Part shown: positions 34,409 to 41,798 of the stretch, piece by piece
Numbering within the stretch: the first letter of the stretch is position 1
Layout of the letters: every line of letters starts with the position of its first letter
Source: an uncultured Clostridia bacterium
GTDB taxonomy: Bacteria; Bacillota; Clostridia; Christensenellales; Borkfalkiaceae
Assembly (NCBI GenBank): GCA_944336975.1
Contig: CALVLH010000002.1
Location: 62,001 to 126,000, forward strand
DNA length: 64,000 nucleotides
Reading direction: 5' to 3'
Translations under genes and position numbers: made by a program
Notes under the pieces: generated by a model
What the model saw: the letters and a program-made list of their open reading frames with translations, nothing else
What the model was told of the DNA's origin: nothing
The model's database searches: none

Positions 34409-35343
34409 GCCTGCGTTCCCTCGTACGTTTTGACCAGATATGCGAGGAAGGAGACGTCGTCGTAGAGAATATCCCCTTCCGCGTCGTAGTTCTCGAAGAT
34501 CACGAGACTGAGCGTCTCCGAGCTTTTGACCGTCTTGCCGTCCTTTTCGACGTCGTAATAGAACAAATCGCTCAAACCGCGCATCTGCGCCCCGCCTACG
34601 CGGAAAGCGCACGCCTTGTCCGCGCCGTCTTCGCCCGCGCCTTCGATCACCGTGTGCGAGATAACGCCGCGCGCAAGCGCGTCGTTTACCGTGAGAAGAT
34701 CGTCGCGCAGTTTCAGAAGGCGCTGTTTCTCCTGCTCGATGCCCGCGAGTTTGCTCGCTTCCGTGCGGAAGCGCTTATCGTCCGAATTGCGCTCGCGGAA
34801 CGCCCGCGCCGCCGCCTCTTCGTCCAACTCGCCCGTCTGCCACTCCCCGCCGAAAAAGGCGTCGAGATAGCTCTCTGCGTCGGCGAGAAATTTCTGCGTA
34901 TCCAAAACGCTTTCCGAATACGCCTCGATATAGGTCTTCAGCGCGGAAGCGGTGACGAGTTCCTCCTCGCCCGTCTCTTCGTTCTCGCCGTAGACCTCGT
35001 AATCGGAGAGGAACATCATGTCGCCCTGCCCCGCCATGCGGCGCGCCGCGTACATGGTGCTCCCGTAAGTGCTGTTTCCGAACGATTCCACCGTCACGGT
35101 GAGGATCTCGTAGGAAAACGTCTTTTTCTCCTGCAATTTGTCGCCCAGTCCGGCATAGTCGGAACCGTAGGAAAGATCGGTGTACCCGAACACCTCGAAC
35201 GTCTGAGCGAGCGTGGGACGGGTGGCGAGCGACGTGAACAATACGGAAAGGACAAGGACCGCCGCGAGCACGGCGCCGATCATTTTGAGCCAATCGTATG
35301 AGAGGAGGTTGGAAAGTCTTTCCTTGGTAATGCGTGCGTCCAA
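34405..35343 (-). CDS. Membrane-anchored extracytoplasmic protein of unknown function
   Basis: A 312-residue protein beginning at TTG 35343 with RBS AAAGGAGACCTT. A short cytoplasmic N-terminus is followed by one membrane helix (MIGAVLAAVLVLSVLF), and the remaining 280 residues form a soluble domain rich in acidic residues, with a central helical segment (about 170-230). The stretch FEVFGYTDLSYGSDY after the helix is common in membrane-anchored clostridial proteins of unknown role. It is first in a run with the decarboxylase, holB and ricT, and its stop overlaps the decarboxylase start. I cannot assign a function. Confidence 0.8.
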   Translation of the reverse strand: MDARITKERLSNLLSYDWLKMIGAVLAAVLVLSVLFTSLATRPTLAQTFEVFGYTDLSYGSDYAGLGDKLQEKKTFSYEILTVTVESFGNSTYGSTMYAARRMAGQGDMMFLSDYEVYGENEETGEEELVTASALKTYIEAYSESVLDTQKFLADAESYLDAFFGGEWQTGELDEEAAARAFRERNSDDKRFRTEASKLAGIEQEKQRLLKLRDDLLTVNDALARGVISHTVIEGAGEDGADKACAFRVGGAQMRGLSDLFYYDVEKDGKTVKSSETLSLVIFENYDAEGDILYDDVSFLAYLVKTYEGTQA

Positions 35344-35362
35344 AAGGTCTCCTTTGAAAGGC

Positions 35363-35389
35363 GGGCACGGGCGTTCTGCGCCCGTGCCC
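35363..35389 (-). terminator. Hairpin between lysS and the next gene
   Basis: An 11-bp GC stem GGGCACGGGCG/CGCCCGTGCCC with a 5-base loop; the T run on the minus strand is short, so termination may be partial. Confidence 0.5.
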
Positions 35390-35399
35390 CGATTTCAAC

Positions 35400-36902
35400 T
35401 TATTTTTTAGGTTTCATGGTCGGGAACAGCAGAACGTCGCGGATGTTGGAATTGTCCGTCAGCAGCATGACGAGACGGTCAAGCCCGAACCCGAGCCCGC
35501 CCGTAGGCGGAAGTCCGTATTCCAGCGCGTTGATGAAGTCCTCGTCCACCTCGGCGGTGCCGCCCTGTGCGCGTTTTGCCTCCACCTGTTTCAACATTCT
35601 CTGTTTCTGATCGATGGGATCGTTCAGCTCGGAAAAGGCGTTGCCCATTTCCACGCCGTTGATGAAATATTCGAACCGCTCGGTGATCGCGGGGTCGTCC
35701 GCCTTGCGCTTGGCGAGCGGCGAGATCTCCACGGGATAATCGTAGATGAACGTGGGCTGGATGAGCTGTTTCTCCACATACGCGTCGAAGAACTCCGCGA
35801 GAATATGCCCCTTGGTCGTCTTGCCCTCTTCGAGCTCCACGCCCTTCTCTGCGGCGATCTTTCTCGCCTCTTCGTCGGAGCCGATCGCGCCGAAATCCAC
35901 GCCCGAATATTTCTTCACCGCTTCGGTCATGGTCATGCGCTCCCAGTGCGACATATCGATCGTCCTGCCCTGATAGGGGATCTGCAACGTGCCGCAGACC
36001 TTTTCCGTGATGTGCTTGTACATCCCCTCGATGAAATCCATCATGTACTTATAGTCGACGTAAGCGTGATACATCTCGATGGACGTGAATTCGGGGTTAT
36101 GCGACGCGTCCATGCCCTCGTTGCGGAAGATGCGCCCCACTTCGTAGACCTTTTCGAACCCGCCCACGATGAGGCGTTTTAAGTACAGTTCCGTTTCGAT
36201 GCGCAGGTACATATCCAGATCGAGCGCGTTCAAATGCGTCTTGAACGGACGCGCGTCCGCGCCGATCTCCAGCGTGAGCAGAGTGGGCGTGTCCACTTCG
36301 ATATATCCGTGTCCGTCCAGATACGCGCGGATCTCTTTCAAAATCTGTGCGCGGCGGAAAAACGTCTCGCGCACGTCCTGATTCATGATGAGATCGAGAT
36401 GGCGCAGGCGGTATTTCATGTCCGTATTCACCAGCCCGTTGTACTTTTCGGGCAGGGGCAGGAGGGACTTGGTGAGCATTTCGAGATGCGTCGCGTGGAC
36501 GGAGATCTCTCCCGTCTGCGTACGGAACACGGTGCCGCGCACGCCGACGATGTCGCCGATGTCGAAATCCTTTTTATAGGCGGTATAGACGTCCTCGCCC
36601 ACATCCTGACGGGTGATGTAGATCTGCAACTGTCCGTTGCGGTCGGAGATGTGCGAGAAAGACGCCTTGCCCATGATGCGGCGGGACATGAGCCTGCCCG
36701 CAACGGACACCTCTTTTCCCTCCCACGCCGCAAACTCGCCCTTGACGAGCGCGGAATCGGCGGTCACTTCGTAACGCGTCTTTTCATAGGGGTTATTCCC
36801 CTCGGCGATCAGCTTCGCCAGCTTGTCGCGGCGGATCTGCGCCTGCTCGGCGAGCTTCTCTTCCGCCTGTTCCTGCGTGATGTTCTGCGTGTTTTCTTCC
36901 AT
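35400..36902 (-). CDS. lysS: Lysine--tRNA ligase, class II
   Basis: A 500-residue LysRS. The N-terminal OB domain (SVAGRLMSRRIMGKASFSHI) binds the anticodon, and the catalytic part shows motif 2 FRNEGMDASHNPEFTSIEMYHAY and motif 3 GGLGFGLDRLVMLLT. It charges tRNA-Lys. The ATG follows greA by 10 bases, giving the greA-lysS operon seen in Firmicutes. The stop is followed by a GC-rich hairpin. Confidence 0.98.
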   Translation of the reverse strand: MEENTQNITQEQAEEKLAEQAQIRRDKLAKLIAEGNNPYEKTRYEVTADSALVKGEFAAWEGKEVSVAGRLMSRRIMGKASFSHISDRNGQLQIYITRQDVGEDVYTAYKKDFDIGDIVGVRGTVFRTQTGEISVHATHLEMLTKSLLPLPEKYNGLVNTDMKYRLRHLDLIMNQDVRETFFRRAQILKEIRAYLDGHGYIEVDTPTLLTLEIGADARPFKTHLNALDLDMYLRIETELYLKRLIVGGFEKVYEVGRIFRNEGMDASHNPEFTSIEMYHAYVDYKYMMDFIEGMYKHITEKVCGTLQIPYQGRTIDMSHWERMTMTEAVKKYSGVDFGAIGSDEEARKIAAEKGVELEEGKTTKGHILAEFFDAYVEKQLIQPTFIYDYPVEISPLAKRKADDPAITERFEYFINGVEMGNAFSELNDPIDQKQRMLKQVEAKRAQGGTAEVDEDFINALEYGLPPTGGLGFGLDRLVMLLTDNSNIRDVLLFPTMKPKK

Positions 36903-36912
36903 AATGCCTCGG

Positions 36913-37380
36913 TTATACGATTTTCAGGATCTTCAGCTTATACGCTCCGTCGGGAGCCGCCACGGTGACCACGTCCCCTTTCTTGTGTTTGAGGAGCGCC
37001 GCGCCGACGGGCGATTCGTTGGAGATGATGTTCTCCATCGCGTTGACTTCCGTCGTGCCCATGATGGTATAGGTCGCCTCTTCTTCCAGCTCGTCGTCGT
37101 AGACGGTGACCGTCGAGCCGATGTGGACGACGGACGTGTCTTCGTTCTCCTCGATGATGACCGCGTTCTTCACCTTATAGTCCAGTTCGGCGATCTCGCC
37201 TTCGTTGGCGGACTGCTCGTTTCTCGCCGCATCGTATTCGGCATTCTCGGACAGATCGCCGTGGCTCCTCGCCTCCGCGATGCGCTCGACGATCTCTGCG
37301 CGTTTGGTCGTCTGAAGATATTTCAGGCGCTCGACGGCTTCTTCATACCCCTTTTGCGTCATGTAAAACTGATCTGCCAT
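36913..37380 (-). CDS. greA: Transcription elongation factor GreA
   Basis: A 155-residue GreA that rescues backtracked RNA polymerase by stimulating transcript cleavage. The N-terminal coiled coil contains the loop acidic motif (GDLSENAEYDAARNEQ, with the D-x-x-E-N-A-E-Y signature), and the C-terminal FKBP-like domain shows YTIMGTTEVNAMENIISNESPVGAALL. RBS AGAGGT. First gene of the operon with lysS, with its own promoter at 37478-37506. Confidence 0.97.
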   Translation of the reverse strand: MADQFYMTQKGYEEAVERLKYLQTTKRAEIVERIAEARSHGDLSENAEYDAARNEQSANEGEIAELDYKVKNAVIIEENEDTSVVHIGSTVTVYDDELEEEATYTIMGTTEVNAMENIISNESPVGAALLKHKKGDVVTVAAPDGAYKLKILKIV

Positions 37381-37433
37381 ATTTTTACCTCTGACTTGCG
37401 TTTTTCGCGCATTTATTACAATAAGACGACCGT

Positions 37434-37460
37434 GATTTCCCTTGCTTCGGAAATCACGGC
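37434..37460 (-). promoter_or_regulatory. Stable hairpin in the greA leader
   Basis: An 11-bp stem CCGTGATTTCC/GGAAATCACGG sits near the 5' end of the greA-lysS transcript, without a U tract. It could stabilise the mRNA or regulate it. Confidence 0.5.
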
Positions 37461-37477
37461 GCGTCTTCTATTGTTTC

Positions 37478-37506
37478 ATTATACTGCCTTGCGGAGAATT
37501 TGTCAA
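37478..37506 (-). promoter_or_regulatory. Promoter of greA-lysS
   Basis: On the minus strand TTGACA (37506-37501), 17 bp, TATAAT (37483-37478), a perfect consensus. Confidence 0.92.
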
Positions 37507-37531
37507 CCCCTTTTCCGTCCGCGCGGCATTT

Positions 37532-38701
37532 TTACGCTTTGCTTTTGAGATACTTCTCGATACGATCCATCGCCTCGGAAAGCTGAGCCATGCTCGTCGC
37601 ATACGAACAGCGGATGTGATCGGCGCCGCATTGCCCGAACGCACTGCCCGGCACGACCGCGACGCGCTGCTGCATCAGAAGCCCGTTCGCAAATTCCTCT
37701 CCGCTCATCCCCGTCCGCTTTACCGACGGGAACACGTAGAATGCGCCGCGCGGCTCGAAGCAGTCCAGCCCCATGTCGTTGAAGGCGCGCACGAGAAACC
37801 TGCGCCGTTTGTCGTATTCCGCCCGCATCTCCTCCACCGCGGCGAATCCGTCCGAAAATCCCTCGGCGAGCGCGGCGACGGCGGCGTGCTGTCCCATGCG
37901 CGGCGCGCACAGGATGGAATACTGATGGATCTTGAGCATCGCCTTGTCGATCTCCTCGGGCGCGCAGACGAATCCCACGCGCCAGCCCGTCATGGCGAAC
38001 GCCTTGGAAAAGCCGTTCAAAAGGACGGTGCGCTCGCGCATATTCCCGAGCGACGCGATCGAGCAATGCCGCCGCCCGTAGGTGAGTTCGGCATAGATCT
38101 CGTCCGAGATGACGAGAAGATCGTGCTTTTCGATGACGGGGACGATCGCTTCCAACTCCTCTCTCGTCATGATCCCGCCCGTCGGGTTGTTGGGATAGGC
38201 GAGGATGATCGCTTTGGTGCGCGGCGTGACGCATTTTTCGATCATTTCGGGCGTGAGGATGAACCCGTTTTCCGCGCTGCAATGCACGCTGACGGGCACG
38301 CCTCCGCACAGTTGGATGATGGGCGCGTAGGAGACATACGCGGGATCGGGCACGAGGATCTCGTCCCCCGTCTCGCAGACGGCGCGAAGCACGAGGTCGA
38401 TGCCCTCGCTCGCCCCCACCGTGACGATGACGCGTTCGGCGGGATAATCGACGTCGAATCTCTGGCGAAGGTATGCGGAGATGTTCTCGCGCAGTTCGGG
38501 AAGCCCGCGGTTGCCCGTATATTGCGTGTAGCCGCGCTGTAACGAGCGGATAGCGGCGTTGCGCACCTCCCAGGGCGTGACGAAATCGGGCTCGCCCACG
38601 CCCAGCGAGATCGCGTCGGGCATGGTCTGCACGATGTCGAAATATTTTCTGATGCCGCTCGGCTTGAGATCGCGCGCGCGGTCGTTGAGGAAACTTCTCA
38701 T
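37532..38701 (-). CDS. Class I/II aminotransferase (aspartate-type)
   Basis: A 389-residue PLP aminotransferase. LGVGEPDFVTPWEV, YPNNPTGGIM, VISDEIYAELTY and NGFSKAFAMTGWRVGF (PLP lysine in SKAFAMTGWR) define subgroup I-gamma. It exchanges amino groups between aspartate, alanine or aromatic amino acids and 2-oxo acids. Its start overlaps the Lrp-family gene by four bases (ATGA), a common regulator-aminotransferase pair, so its expression probably follows amino acid supply. Confidence 0.93.
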   Translation of the reverse strand: MRSFLNDRARDLKPSGIRKYFDIVQTMPDAISLGVGEPDFVTPWEVRNAAIRSLQRGYTQYTGNRGLPELRENISAYLRQRFDVDYPAERVIVTVGASEGIDLVLRAVCETGDEILVPDPAYVSYAPIIQLCGGVPVSVHCSAENGFILTPEMIEKCVTPRTKAIILAYPNNPTGGIMTREELEAIVPVIEKHDLLVISDEIYAELTYGRRHCSIASLGNMRERTVLLNGFSKAFAMTGWRVGFVCAPEEIDKAMLKIHQYSILCAPRMGQHAAVAALAEGFSDGFAAVEEMRAEYDKRRRFLVRAFNDMGLDCFEPRGAFYVFPSVKRTGMSGEEFANGLLMQQRVAVVPGSAFGQCGADHIRCSYATSMAQLSEAMDRIEKYLKSKA

Positions 38702-39189
38702 GGCTGAACGGAGAGCCTCCGCACCTCGTCGCTGTTCTTGGTCGCCGCGCCCTCGATCTTATATTTTTTGAGGATGAAATGCGTCGCCGTGGAAAGCACG
38801 CAGTCGAAGGTGGAAATGCGCTCGGAGACGAAGCGGGAGATGCTTTTGAGCGATTTTCCCTCGATGATGACCGCGAGGTCGTACGCGCCGCTCATGAGAT
38901 AGAGGTTTTTGACCTCGGGATAGCCCGCGATCTCCTCCGCGACGCGGTCGAAGCCGAAGCCCTTCTGCGGCGTGACTTTGACCTCGATGAGCGCTTCGAC
39001 CATCTCGTCGTCCTCTGTTTCCAGGTTGACGATGGCGGTGTATTTGACGATGATCCCGCGCGCTTCCATCGCGCGGATCGCCTTTTCGATCGTCTCTTCC
39101 GTTTCGCCGAGCATGACGGCGATCTTCTTCGCGGGATAGCGGCAGTCCTCGTTCAGAATGCCGAGGATGTCCTTTTCAAGTTTCTCCAT
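38698..39189 (-). CDS. Lrp/AsnC-family transcriptional regulator
   Basis: A 163-residue regulator. Residues 1-55 are the winged helix (LEKDILGILNEDCRYPAKKIAVMLG), residues 60-145 the RAM ligand-binding domain (GIIVKYTAIVNLETED, then GAYDLAVIIEGKSLKSISRFV). It probably senses an amino acid and controls its own operon, with the aminotransferase translated by overlap. RBS GGAGGGAAGGGAT. The tail of about 15 residues is unique. Confidence 0.92.
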   Translation of the reverse strand: MEKLEKDILGILNEDCRYPAKKIAVMLGETEETIEKAIRAMEARGIIVKYTAIVNLETEDDEMVEALIEVKVTPQKGFGFDRVAEEIAGYPEVKNLYLMSGAYDLAVIIEGKSLKSISRFVSERISTFDCVLSTATHFILKKYKIEGAATKNSDEVRRLSVQP

Positions 39190-39253
39190 ATCCCTTCCCT
39201 CCGTATTTTTATTCTTCTATTTTAACTTAATTGCGCGACAAAGTCAATAATAT

Positions 39254-39281
39254 TTGCTTTTTTGCGCGATTTTTGTATAAT
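39254..39281 (+). promoter_or_regulatory. Leaderless promoter of the 39288 gene
   Basis: TTGCTT (39254-39259), 16 bp, TATAAT (39276-39281), six bases, then ATG 39288. No Shine-Dalgarno sequence is present. Confidence 0.65.
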
Positions 39282-39287
39282 GGTAGT

Positions 39288-39545
39288 ATGTTTAAGATCT
39301 GGGCAAAAGTACTCAAAGAAGATCACATCGTCGCGCAGACCGTTTACCGCGGCGAAGAGAAGTTTTCCTATTCGCAGTTTTTCCGCTATCTGACGGACAT
39401 CTGCACCGAGCTGGACATCCCTACCCCCGTACTGCTCAAAACGCATCTTTTCAATTACGCAAAGTTCAACCACGTCAATTTCCTCCCCCGCGATTTTATG
39501 GAAGAAACGGATTTCGACAAACTCGTGTTGGAAAATATTTTCTGA
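39288..39545 (+). CDS. Small conserved-looking soluble protein
   Basis: An 85-residue soluble protein, beginning MFKIWAKVLKEDHI, with HVNFLPRDFMEETDFDKLVLE towards the end. It contains a likely beta strand pair and helices (YSQFFRYLTDICTELDIPTP) and no membrane segment. The start is fixed by the promoter, as TATAAT ends six bases before the ATG. I do not recognise the family. It is followed after 18 bases by another small gene. Confidence 0.75.
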   Translation: MFKIWAKVLKEDHIVAQTVYRGEEKFSYSQFFRYLTDICTELDIPTPVLLKTHLFNYAKFNHVNFLPRDFMEETDFDKLVLENIF

Positions 39546-39563
39546 ACTGCGCATACTGGGAGC

Positions 39564-39773
39564 ATGAAACTCACCACGCTCATCTGCTGCGCTTATCTCA
39601 TCGCCTTCGGTATCGGCGCCTGCGTCTATGCCCTCACGGGCTTTTCCCCGCTCGCCTTCGTCTGCTTCGGCAATGCGCTCGCCGAACGCGCCCTCCTTTC
39701 CCTGACGGGCGTCGCCGCGGGATGGCTCGCCTTCTGGCTGATCGCCTTCCGCCCCCACGCCGCTTTAAGCTAA
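39564..39773 (+). CDS. Small two-helix membrane protein
   Basis: A 69-residue, strongly hydrophobic protein with two predicted membrane helices (LICCAYLIAFGIGACVYAL and SLTGVAAGWLAFWLIAF) and very few charges. A promoter-like pair TTGGAA-18 bp-CATACT ends six bases before the ATG, so this may also be leaderless; GGGAG one base from the ATG is too close to be a ribosome site. Function unknown. Confidence 0.6.
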   Translation: MKLTTLICCAYLIAFGIGACVYALTGFSPLAFVCFGNALAERALLSLTGVAAGWLAFWLIAFRPHAALS

Positions 39774-39818
39774 ACGGAAAAAATCCGCGCCGCGACGCGC
39801 TTTTTGGCGCGTTTTAGC

Positions 39819-39847
39819 TTGACGGGCGACGCGGAAAGTGATAGGAT
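39819..39847 (+). promoter_or_regulatory. Promoter of queT
   Basis: TTGACG (39819-39824), 17 bp, TAGGAT (39842-39847). The riboswitch begins at the predicted transcript start. Confidence 0.65.
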
Positions 39848-39854
39848 AAAACGC

Positions 39855-39898
39855 ACGGAAGGTTTTCGGAGAACACTTCCGAATAAAAAAACCGAGGT
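39855..39898 (+). promoter_or_regulatory. preQ1-I riboswitch upstream of queT
   Basis: The stem GGAAG/CTTCC encloses a 14-base loop and is followed by the A-rich tail AATAAAAAAACCGAGG. TCGG in the loop can pair with CCGA in the tail, and the AGAACAC segment before the closing strand matches the ligand-binding cytosine region of preQ1-I riboswitches. The tail carries the ribosome site (GAGGTAA), so preQ1 binding would block translation. The downstream queuosine-precursor transporter gene supports it. Confidence 0.8.
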
Positions 39899-39907
39899 AA
39901 ACTGAAT

Positions 39908-40501
39908 ATGAAGGACTTTTTCACCGCCAAACGGCTGTGCCGCGCGGGCATCATCGCCGCGCTGTACGTCGCGCTCAACTATGCGTTCGGCCCCATCGCG
40001 TACGTCGGATTCTTGCAGATCCGCCCCGCGGAAGCGCTGTGCATCCTGCCGCTCTTCTTTCCCGAAGCGGTCCCCGCGCTCTATATCGGCTGTATGCTGA
40101 GCAACGTCGCGTCCCTGTTCTGGATCTATGACGTGTTCGTCGGCTCTCTCGCCACCCTCGTCGCCGCGATCGGCACCTGGGGCATGGGCAAGCTCATCCG
40201 CAACGAGATCGCAAAAGTTGCGCTCGGCGGGCTTTTCCCCGTCGTCGTCAACGCCCTCGTCATCCCCGTCGTCATCGTCATCCTGTGCGGCTCGGTGGAC
40301 TACGGCACCGTCGCGGCTTCCTATTGGATCAACGCCGCTTCCCTCGCCGTCACCGAAGCGATCTGGGTGTTTGCGTTGGGCGTTCCCCTTTATCTGTTCG
40401 TGCGCCGTATGCGCGAGAGAAACGTTCCCGCCTTTTCGGACGGAAAGAATTTCCGCCGCGCTCCCGCAGCTTCCGAACCGTCCGAACTGCCGAAATCTTA
40501 A
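39908..40501 (+). CDS. queT: Queuosine precursor transporter QueT
   Basis: A 197-residue ECF transporter S-component with about five membrane helices. GIIAALYVALNYAFGPIAYVG at the N-terminus, QIRPAEALCILPLFFPEAVPALYIGC and ANAAS-like mid segments are QueT signatures. It imports preQ0/preQ1 together with an energising ECF module for queuosine modification of tRNA. Control by the preQ1 riboswitch fits this role. The charged C-terminal tail (about 30 residues) is variable. Confidence 0.95.
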   Translation: MKDFFTAKRLCRAGIIAALYVALNYAFGPIAYVGFLQIRPAEALCILPLFFPEAVPALYIGCMLSNVASLFWIYDVFVGSLATLVAAIGTWGMGKLIRNEIAKVALGGLFPVVVNALVIPVVIVILCGSVDYGTVAASYWINAASLAVTEAIWVFALGVPLYLFVRRMRERNVPAFSDGKNFRRAPAASEPSELPKS

Positions 40502-40522
40502 CAAAGCGCCTTTTGAAACAGC

Positions 40523-40555
40523 GCCCGCCCGTTCTCCGAAACGGGCGGGCTTTTT
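40523..40555 (+). terminator. Terminator of queT
   Basis: An 11-bp stem GCCCGCCCGTT/AACGGGCGGGC with a 6-base loop and TTTTT. Confidence 0.92.
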
Positions 40556-40742
40556 CGCCGCCTGACCGCGCCCTCGGACGCGCCACCTTGCGGAATGGAA
40601 GGCCGTTCGCGGTCTTCCTTGCCTTTCCCCCGACCGTGCCCGCACGCACTCCTGTCCCCGAAGGATATGCCCGCCATGCCCGAGCCTTCTGCCCGAAAGC
40701 ACCCATGTCCGCGCGTTCCGTCTCGAAGCCCCATGCCCGAAA

Positions 40743-40788
40743 CAAAAGGAGCGGTGAGGCGACCATGGTCGCCTCACCGCTCCTTTTG
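40743..40788. terminator. 46-bp perfect palindrome, bidirectional terminator
   Basis: CAAAAGGAGCGGTGAGGCGACC is followed directly by its exact complement, with ATGG-like centre and no loop. The flanks give A/T runs in both directions. It lies in the 375-base gap between convergent queT and the HAD gene. The rest of that gap (40556-40742) is GC-rich with short repeats of TTCGGGCA on the minus strand and shows no convincing gene. Confidence 0.8.
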
Positions 40789-40876
40789 CGTTTTTTCAAA
40801 ACTGCCCTCACGCGCCGCTCTTGGGAAAACTTCCCGCCGCCGTCCCTTCGGGGCGCGGCTCATGCAGTTTCCCGTT

Positions 40877-41593
40877 TCATTCTCCGCCGAGCAAGGGGAT
40901 GAGCTCGGTCAGGAGGGCGATCTCCCCCGCAAGCGGAATGTGTCCGGGGCGAGCCGCCCCTCTGCGATTGAACCACACGCAATCCATGCCCGCCGCCGCG
41001 GCGCCCGCCGCGTCGCTGGAAAGCGAATCGCCCACCATCAGGCATTCGGAAACATCCCCGCCGATCGCGCGGAGCATTTTATCGAAAAAGGCGCGCGTCG
41101 GCTTGATCGCTCCCATCTCCTCCGAGATGTACAACCCCGAAAGGAAGGGCAGAAATGCCGAAAGGCGGCTCCTCTGCATGGCGGAAAGCCCGTTGGTCGC
41201 GACGAACACGCGGTATTTTCTCGAAAGGGCGCGCACCGTCTCTTCCGCCCCTTCGACGGGCGACGAGGGAGCGCTCAGTTCGCGCATGAACGCCTCCTGC
41301 GCCGCCGCCCGTCTGCCGTTGAGCCCGATCTTTTGCTCCACGAAATCGAACAGCGAACGGACGTGATCGAGATACATCCCGTGATACCCCGCCTGCACTG
41401 CGGGCAGGTGCACGTCGTTCAGCCCCAGATCGTTCCAGTTCTTTGCCGAATACGCCCAGCACGTCTCCACTTCTTCCGCGCCCGCGCACACGCCCGCCTC
41501 GCGGAATGCCGCCAAAAAGGCGCGGCGCTCGTCCGCGTCGAAGTCGATGAGCGTATGATCGGCGTCAAATACGATGTTGCGGTATTGCTTCAT
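40877..41593 (-). CDS. HAD-family phosphatase (YjjG-like nucleotidase)
   Basis: A 238-residue HAD hydrolase. VFDADHTLIDFDADER (nucleophile and general acid aspartates), VATNGLS (motif II), MGAIKPTRAFF (motif III lysine) and MVGDSLSSDAAGA (motif IV) are all present, with an inserted helical cap typical of the YjjG pyrimidine nucleotidase group. Members remove phosphate from nucleotides or damaged analogues. It starts one base after the small gene at 41595-41798 and belongs to the hydrolase operon. Confidence 0.92.
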   Translation of the reverse strand: MKQYRNIVFDADHTLIDFDADERRAFLAAFREAGVCAGAEEVETCWAYSAKNWNDLGLNDVHLPAVQAGYHGMYLDHVRSLFDFVEQKIGLNGRRAAAQEAFMRELSAPSSPVEGAEETVRALSRKYRVFVATNGLSAMQRSRLSAFLPFLSGLYISEEMGAIKPTRAFFDKMLRAIGGDVSECLMVGDSLSSDAAGAAAAGMDCVWFNRRGAARPGHIPLAGEIALLTELIPLLGGE

Positions 41594-41594
41594 G

Positions 41595-41798
41595 TCACCA
41601 ATCCTGTTTTTTCAGCGTCTTGTCCTTGACGTCGTCGTAATATTCAAAGTATTTCCTCTTCCACTCGGCGAAGGAGACGGGTTTTTCCTGCCCCGACGTC
41701 GCTTCGAGATATTCCCTCAGTTCCTCGGGCGTGAAATCCCCCTCGTCCACCTCCCCGTCGAAGGACGAAAACAATTTCATGAGATCGTATTCGGACAT
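41595..41798 (-). CDS. Small acidic protein of unknown function
   Basis: A 67-residue acidic protein, MSEYDLMKLFSSFDGEVDEG at the start and SFAEWKRKYFEYYDDVKDK near the end, with two predicted helices. Its first 22 bases overlap the alpha/beta hydrolase gene, and its stop is next to the HAD start, so it is translated within one operon. The family is unknown to me. Because both overlaps are tight and the sequence is not repetitive, it looks like a true gene. Confidence 0.7.
   Translation of the reverse strand: MSEYDLMKLFSSFDGEVDEGDFTPEELREYLEATSGQEKPVSFAEWKRKYFEYYDDVKDKTLKKQDW

Noticed and set aside
37434-37460. Terminator between the aminotransferase and greA
   Set aside because: The hairpin lies downstream of the greA promoter and lacks a U tract, so it is part of the greA leader.
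40498-40811. Open frames in the gap between queT and the HAD gene
   Set aside because: They are Gly/Arg-rich, cross two terminators and lack ribosome sites.
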